This document shows, in pieces, positions 24,680-32,546 of a stretch of 64,000 nt of DNA. The stretch covers positions 62,001 to 126,000 of the forward strand of contig NZ_FOFV01000015.1 in assembly GCF_900111005.1 (NCBI RefSeq). The letters are read 5' to 3'. This DNA comes from Lentzea albida. Its GTDB lineage: Bacteria; Actinomycetota; Actinomycetes; Mycobacteriales; Pseudonocardiaceae. The notes beneath the pieces were generated by a model. That model was not told the DNA's origin. It did no database searches and saw only the letters and a list, made by a program, of their open reading frames with translations. The position numbers and the translations under genes are program-made. Every line of letters starts with the position of its first letter. Position 1 is the first letter of the stretch.

Positions 24680-25990
24680 CTACGTTGACGTCAGGTTCAT
24701 CCACCACACGATGGCGCCGGCGCGGCCGTTGACGTCCAGAGTCGTGTAGATGCGCTGGAGGTGGTTCTGCACGGTCTTGGGGGACAGGCCGAGCGACTCC
24801 GCGATCATCGCCGTGCTCGCCCCGGCGGCCACGAGCCGCAGCACCTCGATGCCGCGCTTCGTGAGCCCTGCCCTCAAAGCACGGGCGATGCGGGTGTTCG
24901 TGTGTTCCGCGGTGCCGGTCTCGTGCAGTTCGCCGGAGTGCGGGACGCGCATCGCGGTGCCTTCCCGATTCGGCTCGAAACGCTTGTGCGCCAGCTGTTC
25001 CACGAGTCGCGCCGACAGGTCGTGCTCGCGCGTCCGCAGGAGGTCCCTGCCCTCCTGCAGCTCCCACAACCGGTACTGCTCCAGCTGCATCCGCGCGTGC
25101 CGCAGTGCGCGTTCGAGGTCGCCGGACCGTTCGTGCGCCTCGCTCAGCTGCTGGTGCGCGTGCACCGCCACCTCCCTGGCGAGGCAGCTCATCGCGAGCT
25201 CGGCGGCCTGGGTGAGCTGGGCGATCTGCTCGGCGTGCCGCTCCCGCGCACCGCTCAGCCGCGCCCGTGCCATCAGCGCCTCCGCCAGCGCCACCGGGCG
25301 GTTCCTTCCGGCAAGCAACTGGTCAGCGCGCTGCCAGCTGCGGTGCGCGCGGTCAAGTTCACCCAGATCGATGCGGACGTGTGTCAGCAGGACGTTGACC
25401 ATCGCCATCCGCACGGGGTCGCCGAGCGTCTTCCACCGGTCGCGCACCTGGGCGCACAACGCCTCCGCGCGGCGGAGTCTGCGCACGCACGGCTCCCCGT
25501 CGAGGCTGCAGCGGTTCTCCTCGGTGCGGATCATGCAGTGCTCGTGGTACTGCGAGCGCAGCGACTTCGCCTGTTCGAACAGCACCGAGCCGATCAGCTC
25601 GTTGTCGCCGGTGAGCTCCGCGAGTCCGAGCGCGCGGGCGAACGAGTTGAAGCTCCGTTCCCGCGAATCGAGACGCAGTTCCACCACGGCACGGGAGAAG
25701 CTGCAGCGCGCCTGGAGTCCGATGTGGCGGTTGGCCGCCGCGATCGCCTGCACCTTGTCGATCGTGTCGAGCGCGCTGGGCCACAGCCCCCGCTTGCCCA
25801 GCGCCACCGACTGCGCCAGCACCCCCTCGGCGACGCCTTCCGCGTCGTCCAGCCACGAGAACGCCGCCACGGCCTTCTCCGCGTGCTCCAAGGCCTCGCC
25901 CGGTCTGCCTTCGTCCAGTGCGATCCTCGCCTCGCGCAGGTTGTGCACGGCGGTGGACCGCGGATCCGCGGTCCTGCCGGGAACCGTCAT
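24680..25990 (-). CDS. LuxR-family regulator with N-terminal TPR-like repeats
   Basis: 436 residues. The first 330 residues are helical repeats (HNLREARIALDEGRPGEALEHAEKAVAAFSWLDD and others), and the C-terminus is a LuxR/GerE helix-turn-helix (LTKRGIEVLRLVAAGASTAMIAESLGLSPKTVQNHLQRIYTTLDVNGRAGAI). No P-loop is present, so it is not a LAL/MalT protein. The ATG at 25990 has GGGG upstream. A CMIRTEENRC...CVRRLRRAEALC segment (residues about 160-185) is unusually cysteine-rich and might bind metal or sense redox. It converges with the XRE-TPR gene. Targets unknown. Confidence 0.87.
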   Translation of the reverse strand: MTVPGRTADPRSTAVHNLREARIALDEGRPGEALEHAEKAVAAFSWLDDAEGVAEGVLAQSVALGKRGLWPSALDTIDKVQAIAAANRHIGLQARCSFSRAVVELRLDSRERSFNSFARALGLAELTGDNELIGSVLFEQAKSLRSQYHEHCMIRTEENRCSLDGEPCVRRLRRAEALCAQVRDRWKTLGDPVRMAMVNVLLTHVRIDLGELDRAHRSWQRADQLLAGRNRPVALAEALMARARLSGARERHAEQIAQLTQAAELAMSCLAREVAVHAHQQLSEAHERSGDLERALRHARMQLEQYRLWELQEGRDLLRTREHDLSARLVEQLAHKRFEPNREGTAMRVPHSGELHETGTAEHTNTRIARALRAGLTKRGIEVLRLVAAGASTAMIAESLGLSPKTVQNHLQRIYTTLDVNGRAGAIVWWMNLTST

Positions 25991-26049
25991 GGTCAAGCCC
26001 CCTCGACTCGGGGCTGACTCTAGCGCCGCGGCGACCGGCCGCCGCGGCG

Positions 26050-27549
26050 CTAGTGCTGCTCGCGCAATTGACGTTTCAACACTTTTCCGGCCGCGTTGCG
26101 CGGCAACTCGTTGACGAAGAAAACATCGCGGGGAACGGAGTACCGCGCCAGGTTCGCCTTCACGTGGTCACGTATCTGTTCGGCGGTCAGGGTTTCCGCG
26201 CCGACGACGAAGGCGGCGAGGCGCTGGCCCCACTCCTCGTCCGGCACCCCGAGCACCGCGACCTCCGTCACGCCGTCGAGCGTCGAGAGGAGGTCCTCGA
26301 CGTCGTGCGGGTAGACGTTCTCGCCACCTGAGACGATCATCTCGTCGTCGCGGCCCGCCACGAACAGCAGGCCGTCCTTGCGGTAACCGAGGTCGCCGGT
26401 CGACATCAGGCCGTCCAGCGACTCCTTGCTCGTGCCGTTGGTGTAGCCGTCGAACAGCATCTCGTTGCCGACGAAGATCCGGCCGGTCTCGCCCTCCGGC
26501 ACCGGCCTGCCCTGGTCGTCCACAATGGCCAGTCGCGTGCCGAGTGGTGGTTTCCCCGCCGTGCCGGGCTCGCGCAGCATCTCCTCGGGCGTGGCGATGC
26601 TCGCCCAGCTCACTTCCGTTGAGCCGTAGAGGTTGTAGAGCACCGGGCCGAACTCCTCGAGCGTGCGGGCGGCGACCTTTGGCGGCAGCGCCGACCCGCT
26701 GGAGGCGATGATCCGCAGCTCCGGACGGTGCTCCTGCTCCAGCATCCGTTGCAGCATCACGGGAACTACGAACATCGCCGTGCACTTCTCGGCGTCCCGC
26801 AACGCCTGCGCCGGGTCGAACCGGCGGCGCAGCACCAGGGTCGCGCCGAGCACGAGCCCGAGCTGGAACGCGGCGAGGCCCCAGGCGTGGAAGAGCGGGG
26901 AGGTGATGGAGATGACGTCGCCGTGCTTCAGCGGGATCCGCGACAGCAGCGCGGCGGCGGGGGCGAGGCTCGCGGGTTCCGGTCGGCGGGCGCCCTTCGG
27001 CGTGCCGGTGGTGCCGGAGGTGAGGATGATCAGCCTGCCGCGCGGAGGCCTGCGGGGCAGCGGCGTGGTAGGCCCGTCGGCGATCAGCGACTCGAGCTCG
27101 TCGGTGAAGTGCACCGGCAGGTCCGGCAGCACGCCGGCGAACTCGCGGTCGGCGACGATCCTGTCGATCTCCTGGTCCGCCGCGACCTGCGCGAGCTGCC
27201 CCTGGCTCAACCCGGTGTTGAGCAGGACGGCGTCGGCGCCGACCTTCGTGCACGCCGTCATCGTCTCGATGAACGCACGGCCGTTGCGGCACAACAGCCC
27301 GATGCGCTCCCTGGGGCGGAAGGCATGCGCAAGGCGGCTCGTGCGCTCGTTCACCTGCGCGTACGTGAGCACGCCGTCGTCGTCGATGATCGCCGCACGG
27401 TCCGGGTGGCGCCCGGCCCCCGTCTGGTAACCCCACGCCAGCGTGATGTCCCAGTGCAGGTAGCCGCGCACGGTACCGGCGAGCCCTCGGGGGCCCAGCG
27501 GCCGGATCACTCCGGCTTTGACCAGGGTCAGCAGCACGCGGGTCACCAT
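26050..27549 (-). CDS. Acyl-CoA synthetase (AMP-binding, FadD family)
   Basis: 499 residues. LIILTSGTTGTPKGARRP is the AMP-binding P-loop; YNLYGSTEVSWASIATPEE is the YGxTE acyl-adenylate motif. GYRKDGLLFVAGRDDEMIVSGGENVYPHDVEDLL is the GRxDDxI hinge region, and PRNAAGKVLKRQLRE ends with the catalytic lysine motif. It forms an acyl-AMP and then an acyl-CoA. The N-terminal hydrophobic stretch is compatible with membrane association. Start: ATG at 27549, with a GTG 9 nt earlier also in frame. A perfect palindrome 20 nt upstream suggests TetR-type control. Confidence 0.92.
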   Translation of the reverse strand: MVTRVLLTLVKAGVIRPLGPRGLAGTVRGYLHWDITLAWGYQTGAGRHPDRAAIIDDDGVLTYAQVNERTSRLAHAFRPRERIGLLCRNGRAFIETMTACTKVGADAVLLNTGLSQGQLAQVAADQEIDRIVADREFAGVLPDLPVHFTDELESLIADGPTTPLPRRPPRGRLIILTSGTTGTPKGARRPEPASLAPAAALLSRIPLKHGDVISITSPLFHAWGLAAFQLGLVLGATLVLRRRFDPAQALRDAEKCTAMFVVPVMLQRMLEQEHRPELRIIASSGSALPPKVAARTLEEFGPVLYNLYGSTEVSWASIATPEEMLREPGTAGKPPLGTRLAIVDDQGRPVPEGETGRIFVGNEMLFDGYTNGTSKESLDGLMSTGDLGYRKDGLLFVAGRDDEMIVSGGENVYPHDVEDLLSTLDGVTEVAVLGVPDEEWGQRLAAFVVGAETLTAEQIRDHVKANLARYSVPRDVFFVNELPRNAAGKVLKRQLREQH

Positions 27550-27568
27550 GGGACCCACTGTGCCATCA

Positions 27569-27586
27569 ACCTACTTGCGAGTAGGT
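27569..27586. promoter_or_regulatory. Palindromic operator upstream of the acyl-CoA synthetase
   Basis: ACCTACT-TGCG-AGTAGGT, perfect 7-bp arms with a 4-nt centre, 20 nt before the start codon. It resembles TetR-family operators of fatty-acid genes. No TetR gene is adjacent, so the regulator is encoded elsewhere. Confidence 0.65.
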
Positions 27587-27602
27587 AACGGTGTGACGGC
27601 GG

Positions 27603-27887
27603 TCACGCCTCGGTGTTGGACGCGCTCACGACGGCGTCGCGCAACGCGGCCCGCAGCCGGCCGACCTCCAGTGGCGTCAGGACGGCGGCCTCGCCCGGCG
27701 GCACGGTGATCACTATGTGCCCCTGGCTGACGAACACCGTCATGTCCCGTCGGCGCGAAGCGATGTCGCGGCAGCTCACCTGCCACTCCTCTTTGGCTCC
27801 CACGGGGTTCTTCCTCCAGCTCACTCGATGCACCGGCCCGGTGTACCCGGTGCCCACGATGAAGAGACGTGCGTCACCGGAAGTCAT
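27603..27887 (-). CDS. Small protein of unknown function
   Basis: 94 residues (MTSGDARLFIVGTGYTGPVHRVSWRK...). It is beta-rich with one cysteine and no signal or membrane segment. The C-terminal part (EAAVLTPLEVGRLRAALRDAVVSAS) is a short amphipathic helix. I do not recognise a family. The stop lies 17 nt before the palindrome of the following acyl-CoA synthetase, in the same direction. The start was chosen at the ATG of MTSGDA; a longer frame upstream lacks support. Confidence 0.6.
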   Translation of the reverse strand: MTSGDARLFIVGTGYTGPVHRVSWRKNPVGAKEEWQVSCRDIASRRRDMTVFVSQGHIVITVPPGEAAVLTPLEVGRLRAALRDAVVSASNTEA

Positions 27888-27978
27888 GACGAAGGTTTCC
27901 GTTCTTCGTCGAGCGACTGCGCCGAGCTGCGGATAGCGTCGCACGTGGGACGAGTTCAGGTCACCTGGAGGGGTGAAA

Positions 27979-29166
27979 ATGGCGGAACCGCAACGCATCG
28001 TGATCGTGGGGGCCGGCCTCGCCGGTGCCTCCGCGGCAGGCGCGCTCCGAGACCGCGGCTACGGCGGCGAGATCGTCGTGTTCGGCACCGAACGCCACCG
28101 CCCGTACGAACTTCCCGCGCTGTCCAAGGACGTCCTGCTGGGCAAGGCGGGCGAACCGGCGTGGGTGCGCGAACCGGGTTTCTACGCCGACAACGAGATC
28201 GACCTCCGGCTCGGGGTGTCCGTGTTGGAGCTGCGACCGGGTGATCACACGATCGTCGACTCGGACGGAGCAGTGCGCTCCTACGACCGGTTGTTGCTCG
28301 CGACCGGGTCGCGCCCCCGAGTTCTGCCTGGGGCGCAAGGACATGTGCTGCGCACGCTGGACGACTCCCTCGCGTTGCGGTCCGCGTTGCGCGAGGGCAG
28401 GCACGTCGTGGTGATCGGCGCCGGCTGGATCGGCTGCGAGGTGGCCTCCGCCGCTCGCGCGCACGGCTGCCGCGTCACGGTCGTCGACCCGCTGGCCGAA
28501 CCGCTCGTGCGCGTGCTCGGACCGGAGATGGGCGCGGTGTTCCGCAGCCTGCACGAGGAACACGGCGTGGAGTTCAGGCTCGGCACGGGCGTCGAGGGCT
28601 TCTCGCCCTCCGGAGTGCGTCTCGCCGACGGCACCGAACTGCTGCCGGACGTGACGGTGCTAGCCGTGGGCGCGACACCCCGCCTCGAACTCGCCGAGGC
28701 CGCCGGTCTGGAGCTGGCCGAAGGCGGCGTGGCGGTCGACGCCGCGCTGCGCACCTCCGCGCCCGACGTGTTCGCGGCGGGCGACATCGCCGCGCACGAC
28801 CACCCGCGCCACGGCCGCCGGGTGCGCGTCGAGCACTGGGCGAACGCGAAGGACCAGGGCACGCACGTCGCGGGGTCGTTGCTCGGGCTGGACGAGCCGT
28901 ACGCGAAGTCGCCGTACTTCTTCACCGACCAGTACGACCTGGGCATGGAGTACCGCGGCCTCGCCGGCCCGGACGACGAACTCGTGGTGCGCGGTGACGT
29001 GTCGGCGCGGGAGTTCGTCGCGTTCTGGCTGCGCGACGGGCGGCTGCGGGCGGCGATGAACGTCAACGTCTGGGACCACGGCACGGCGTTGAAGGCGCTG
29101 GTGGACGCGCAGGCGACCGTGACGCCGGAACAGCTGCGCGAGGCGGACCTCGGCGCCCTGGTCTAG
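27979..29166 (+). CDS. NAD(P)/FAD-dependent ferredoxin reductase
   Basis: 395 residues. The FAD loop is RIVIVGAGLAGASAAGALRDRGYGGEIVVFGTE; RPYELPALSKDVLLG is the conserved proline region. The NAD loop is HVVVIGAGWIGCEVASAARAHGCRVTVVDP; APDVFAAGDIAAHDHP is the C-terminal FAD contact. It belongs to the ferredoxin/rubredoxin reductase class that feeds cytochrome P450 and Rieske oxygenases. No ferredoxin or P450 gene is in view, so the partner is elsewhere. GGAGGGG lies before the ATG at 27979. Confidence 0.92.
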   Translation: MAEPQRIVIVGAGLAGASAAGALRDRGYGGEIVVFGTERHRPYELPALSKDVLLGKAGEPAWVREPGFYADNEIDLRLGVSVLELRPGDHTIVDSDGAVRSYDRLLLATGSRPRVLPGAQGHVLRTLDDSLALRSALREGRHVVVIGAGWIGCEVASAARAHGCRVTVVDPLAEPLVRVLGPEMGAVFRSLHEEHGVEFRLGTGVEGFSPSGVRLADGTELLPDVTVLAVGATPRLELAEAAGLELAEGGVAVDAALRTSAPDVFAAGDIAAHDHPRHGRRVRVEHWANAKDQGTHVAGSLLGLDEPYAKSPYFFTDQYDLGMEYRGLAGPDDELVVRGDVSAREFVAFWLRDGRLRAAMNVNVWDHGTALKALVDAQATVTPEQLREADLGALV

Positions 29167-29169
29167 GAG

Positions 29170-29337
29170 CTAGGCCCTGTCCTGCAAGTCTCGTCGGGCG
29201 ACAGTGGCGGCCGAGGGCCCCGGAGGCGATGCCGCCGCAACGCCCGGATACGCCCGGTATGAGGGCGTCGCGGCGACACCGCCTCCGGGTCTCTCGCCCG
29301 CGCCTCTCACCGGACGAGCTGGCAGGACAGGGCCTAG
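29170..29337. mobile_element. 168-bp MITE-like element with 16-bp terminal inverted repeats
   Basis: Ends CTAGGCCCTGTCCTGC and GCAGGACAGGGCCTAG are perfect complements; similarity continues inward (TCTCGTC versus CTCGTCCG). The interior holds no gene. The outermost CTAG may be the target tetranucleotide. Its right end supplies the stop codon of the MarR gene. The parent transposase is not in the window. Confidence 0.75.
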
Positions 29338-29816
29338 ATGCAGGAGCCGTGCATCGGGCCCTCGCCGCGCGAGAGGTCCTGCAGGGCCTTGCGGATGATC
29401 ACCATCTCCTGGTGGGTGAAGCGCGCCTGGAACGCCCTGTCGACCTCGGCGAGCGCGTCGCCCGCCTCCTTCTGCAGCTCACGGCCCTTGTCCGTGATCA
29501 CCGGCGTGCGCACGCGCCGGTCGCTGGGGTCGGGCACGCGCTGGACGAGGCCCGCCCGCTCCAGCTTGTCGAGCTCGCTCGTCAGCGTGGTCTTGTCGAG
29601 GCCGAGCATCGCGCCGAGCTTGAGCTGCGTGCGCTGGAGCTCCTCGTTGGCGAGTGCTTGAAGGACGAGCTGGCCGCGCAGCGAGATCCCGAACTTCGCG
29701 ATCTCCTCGGCGTACGCGGCGCCGACGCGCTGGGTGGCGCGGTGCAGCAGCCAGTTGAAGTCCCACTTCTCCACGCAGGCTTCGACGAGATCCGACTGCT
29801 CCTCCATGTGTCCCAT
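29334..29816 (-). CDS. MarR family transcriptional regulator
   Basis: 160 residues. The winged helix is LGAMLGLDKTTLTSELDKLERAGLVQRVPDPSDRRVRTPVITDKGREL, with the DxRxxR wing. The last codons lie in the inverted repeat of the MITE, so its insertion fixed the C-terminus (…MHGSCI) and may have replaced the original one. ATG at 29816 is used; ATG at 29807 is an alternative. It is divergent from the azoreductase gene, with repeated GTTC/GAAC elements between, so quinone- or azo-responsive control is inferred. GSCI and ACVEKW contain the only cysteines. Confidence 0.88.
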   Translation of the reverse strand: MGHMEEQSDLVEACVEKWDFNWLLHRATQRVGAAYAEEIAKFGISLRGQLVLQALANEELQRTQLKLGAMLGLDKTTLTSELDKLERAGLVQRVPDPSDRRVRTPVITDKGRELQKEAGDALAEVDRAFQARFTHQEMVIIRKALQDLSRGEGPMHGSCI

Positions 29817-29832
29817 CCTACATCCCGGGAGA

Positions 29833-29888
29833 GATGTTCTCGGCTCGGAACATCTTGACTCGGAAGTTCTCCACTCGTATGTTCTGGG
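29833..29888. promoter_or_regulatory. Repeated operator elements between marR and azoreductase genes
   Basis: An inverted repeat GATGTTC-N8-GAACATC spans 29833-29854. From 29844 three consecutive 15-bp units begin CTCGGAACATC, CTCGGAAGTTC and CTCGTATGTTC. Probable MarR sites controlling both divergent genes. Confidence 0.6.
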
Positions 29889-29889
29889 T

Positions 29890-30471
29890 ATGACCAATCT
29901 GCTTCACATCGACACGAGCATTCGGTACGAGGGGTCTGTGACCCGCGAGATCTCCGGTGCGTTCGCCGAGAACTGGCGTGCCGCGAACCCGGGGTCCGGC
30001 TACACCTACCGGGACCTGCACGCGTCGCCGATCCCGCACAAGGACGGCACGGAGCAGGGCATCGCCGCCGACCTGATCGCCGAGGTCGACGCGGCCGACG
30101 TGATCGTCCTCGGCGCGCCGATGTACAACTTCTCGATCCCGTCGACCCTCAAGGCGTGGATCGACCAGGTCGCGACCTCGGCGAACTTCGCCCGCGAGGA
30201 CGGCACGTTCGCGTGGGGCGGCAAGCGCGTCGTCGTCGTGACGGCCCGCGGCGGTTCCTACAAGCCGGGCACGCCCCGCGAGGGCTTCGACTTCCAGGAG
30301 CCGTACCTGCGCGCCGTGCTGTCGATGGTCGGCCTCGACCAGAACCTGGAGTTCGTGCACGCCGAACTGACCCTGGCGGACGTGGTGCCGCAGATGCACC
30401 AGTTCCGCGAGCTCGCCGTCGAGTCGCTGGCCGACGCGCACCGCGTGGTCAAGGAGCTGGCCAGCGCCTAG
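29890..30471 (+). CDS. azoR: FMN-dependent NADH-azoreductase
   Basis: 193 residues. MTNLLHIDTSIRYEGSVTREISGAF is the flavodoxin-like FMN phosphate loop, and GAPMYNFSIPSTLKAWIDQVATSANF is the AzoR signature around the isoalloxazine. The family reduces azo dyes and quinones with NAD(P)H as an obligatory two-electron step. The length fits the family (about 200). It lies divergent from the MarR regulator, the usual arrangement in which quinones induce their own detoxification. Confidence 0.9.
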   Translation: MTNLLHIDTSIRYEGSVTREISGAFAENWRAANPGSGYTYRDLHASPIPHKDGTEQGIAADLIAEVDAADVIVLGAPMYNFSIPSTLKAWIDQVATSANFAREDGTFAWGGKRVVVVTARGGSYKPGTPREGFDFQEPYLRAVLSMVGLDQNLEFVHAELTLADVVPQMHQFRELAVESLADAHRVVKELASA

Positions 30472-30482
30472 GGTTCGGCCTT

Positions 30483-30875
30483 GTGATCGACAAGGTGGCT
30501 TGGATCCATCTCAGGGACGGCCAGGTGCTCGGCACCCGGTCGAAGGGCAAGGACACGTTCTACCTGCCCGGTGGCAAGCGCGAGCCGGGGGAGTCCGACG
30601 TCGAGACGCTCGTGCGCGAGATCCGCGAGGAGCTGTCGATCGAGATCGACGCGGCGTCGGCGGAGCACCTGGGGACGTTCGAGGCGCAGGCACACGGCCA
30701 CTCGTCGGGGGTGACCGTGCGCATGACCTGCTACACCGCGTCGTTCGACGGGGAACCGGTGGCATCGGCCGAGATCGAGGAACTCGCCTGGCTGACCACC
30801 GCCGACGCGGACCGGATCTCCCCGGTCGACCGGATCATCTTCGCCCACCTGGAGTCAGAGGGCCTTCTTCGCTGA
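30483..30875 (+). CDS. NUDIX hydrolase
   Basis: 130 residues. LPGGKREPGESDVETLVREIREELSI fits the NUDIX box GX5EX7REUXEEXGU except that the penultimate glycine is replaced by serine. It resembles small MutT/ADP-ribose pyrophosphatase-like enzymes that hydrolyse nucleoside diphosphates linked to X. It follows the azoreductase gene by 11 nt, possibly in one transcript. The start is a GTG (VIDKVAWIHLRDG) without a strong ribosome-binding site. Substrate unknown. Confidence 0.88.
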   Translation: MIDKVAWIHLRDGQVLGTRSKGKDTFYLPGGKREPGESDVETLVREIREELSIEIDAASAEHLGTFEAQAHGHSSGVTVRMTCYTASFDGEPVASAEIEELAWLTTADADRISPVDRIIFAHLESEGLLR

Positions 30876-30892
30876 CCCCTGAAACGACGAAA

Positions 30893-30916
30893 GGGGGAGA
30901 GCTCCGCTCTCCTCCC
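30893..30916 (+). terminator. Hairpin after the NUDIX gene
   Basis: GAGAG paired with CTCTC over a five-base loop, extended by G-C pairs with one bulged T. It lies 17 nt after the stop and before the next gene. Confidence 0.55.
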
Positions 30917-31015
30917 ACTTCAACATATAGCGCACCGGGGGCCTTGCCACAAGACCCCGGGCGTACCCCATCATTTCCCGGCCAACGTCATTCACCTGGG
31001 GAAATGGGGAACTCC

Positions 31016-32443
31016 ATGATCGACGTCATCATCGCCGGCGGCGGGCCGACCGGCATGGTGCTGGCCGGGGAGCTGCGCCTGCACGGCGTGGACGTGGTCG
31101 TGCTCGAACGGGACGCGGAGCCGACGAAGGTCGTCCGGGCGCTCGGGCTGCACGCGCGCAGCATGGAGGTGATGGACCAGCGCGGCATCGCCGGCCGCTT
31201 CCTGGACGCGGGCACGACCCATCCGCTCACCGGGTTCTTCGCGGGCATCGACCGACCGGCGCCGGAGCGGCTGGACACGAAGTACCCGGTCGTCCTCGGC
31301 CTGCCGCAGCCGCAGATCGAGCGGCTGCTCACCGAGCACGCAGTCGAGGCCGGTGCCGACGTCCGGCGTTCGACCACGGTCGTCGGGCTGACACAGGACG
31401 ACGAGGGCGTGACCGTCGAGCTCGCGGACGGCACGTCGCTGCGGGCGCGGTACCTGGTCGGCTGCGACGGCGGCCGCAGCACCGTGCGCAAGCTGGCCGG
31501 CATCGACTTCCCCGGCGAGCCCTCACGGGTGGAGACCCTGCTCGGCGAGATGGAGATCGGCATCCCGTGGGAGGAGGCGATGCCGCTGATGCTGGAGGTC
31601 CGCAAGACGCAGAAGCGCTTCGGCGTCGGCCCGATCGGCGGCTCCGCGACGTACCGCGTCGTCGTGCCCGCGGACGGCGTCAACGAGGACCGCGCGGTCA
31701 TGCCGACCCTCGACGACTTCAAGCAGCAGCTCGTCCGGATCGCGGGCACCGACTTCGGCGTGCACTCGCCGCGGTGGATGTCCCGCTTCGGCGACGCCAC
31801 CCGCCAGGCCGAGCGGTACCGGTCGGGCCGCGTGTTCCTCGCGGGCGACGCCGCGCACGTCCACCCGCCGACCGGCGGCCAGGGCCTGAACCTGGGCGTG
31901 CAGGACGCGTACAACCTGGGCTGGAAGCTCGCCGCGGCCGTGCACGGGTGGGCGCCCGCGGACCTGCTGGACACCTACGAGGCCGAGCGGCACCCGGTGG
32001 CCGAGGAGGTGCTGAACAACACCCGCGCGCAGATCGAGCTGATGAAGGTCGAGCCCGGCCCGCAGTCGGTGCGGCGGCTGCTGACCGAGCTGGTGCGGTT
32101 CGAGGAGGTCAACCGGTACCTGATCGAGAAGATCATCGCAGTGGCGGTGCGGTACGACTTCGGGTCCGACGACGAGCTGGTCGGGCGGCGGATCGGCGAC
32201 CTGGCGCTCAAGCGCGGCGGGCTCTACGACCAGATGCACGCCGGGCGCGGGATCCTGCTCGACCAGGCCGGGACGTTGTCGGTCGGCGGCTGGGCCGATC
32301 GGGTCGACCACCTGGTGGACGTGAGCGAGGACCTCGACGCGCCCGCGGTGCTGATCCGGCCGGACGGGCACGTGGCGTGGGCGGGCGCGGACCAGGCGGG
32401 GGTGGAGGGGGCGCTGGCGCGCTGGTTCGGGGCCGCGCGCTGA
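31016..32443 (+). CDS. FAD monooxygenase, rifampicin monooxygenase (Rox)-like
   Basis: 475 residues, the size of Rox enzymes. It starts MIDVIIAGGGPTGMVLAGELRLHGVDVVVLERDAEPT, then LGLHARSMEVMDQRGIAGRFL, which resembles rifampicin monooxygenases. YLVGCDGGRSTVR is the DG motif; GRVFLAGDAAHVHPPTGGQGLNLGVQDAYNLGWKLA is the GD motif. The C-terminal thioredoxin-like part (GILLDQAGTLSVGGWADRVDHLVDVS) is present. The likely activity is NADPH- and O2-dependent hydroxylation of an aromatic such as rifampicin; the substrate is not proven, as many polyketide hydroxylases look alike. GGGGA lies 5 nt before the ATG; an ATG 12 nt earlier is possible. Confidence 0.82.
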   Translation: MIDVIIAGGGPTGMVLAGELRLHGVDVVVLERDAEPTKVVRALGLHARSMEVMDQRGIAGRFLDAGTTHPLTGFFAGIDRPAPERLDTKYPVVLGLPQPQIERLLTEHAVEAGADVRRSTTVVGLTQDDEGVTVELADGTSLRARYLVGCDGGRSTVRKLAGIDFPGEPSRVETLLGEMEIGIPWEEAMPLMLEVRKTQKRFGVGPIGGSATYRVVVPADGVNEDRAVMPTLDDFKQQLVRIAGTDFGVHSPRWMSRFGDATRQAERYRSGRVFLAGDAAHVHPPTGGQGLNLGVQDAYNLGWKLAAAVHGWAPADLLDTYEAERHPVAEEVLNNTRAQIELMKVEPGPQSVRRLLTELVRFEEVNRYLIEKIIAVAVRYDFGSDDELVGRRIGDLALKRGGLYDQMHAGRGILLDQAGTLSVGGWADRVDHLVDVSEDLDAPAVLIRPDGHVAWAGADQAGVEGALARWFGAAR

Positions 32444-32546
32444 GCACCAGACCGGGGTGGCGGGAGGGGGGCCGCCACCCCGGCCGCGGTCCGCCGCCCG
32501 AGGTCACCCGTTCGAGGGCCGGAGGCGCTTTGTCACACTGGTGCCC

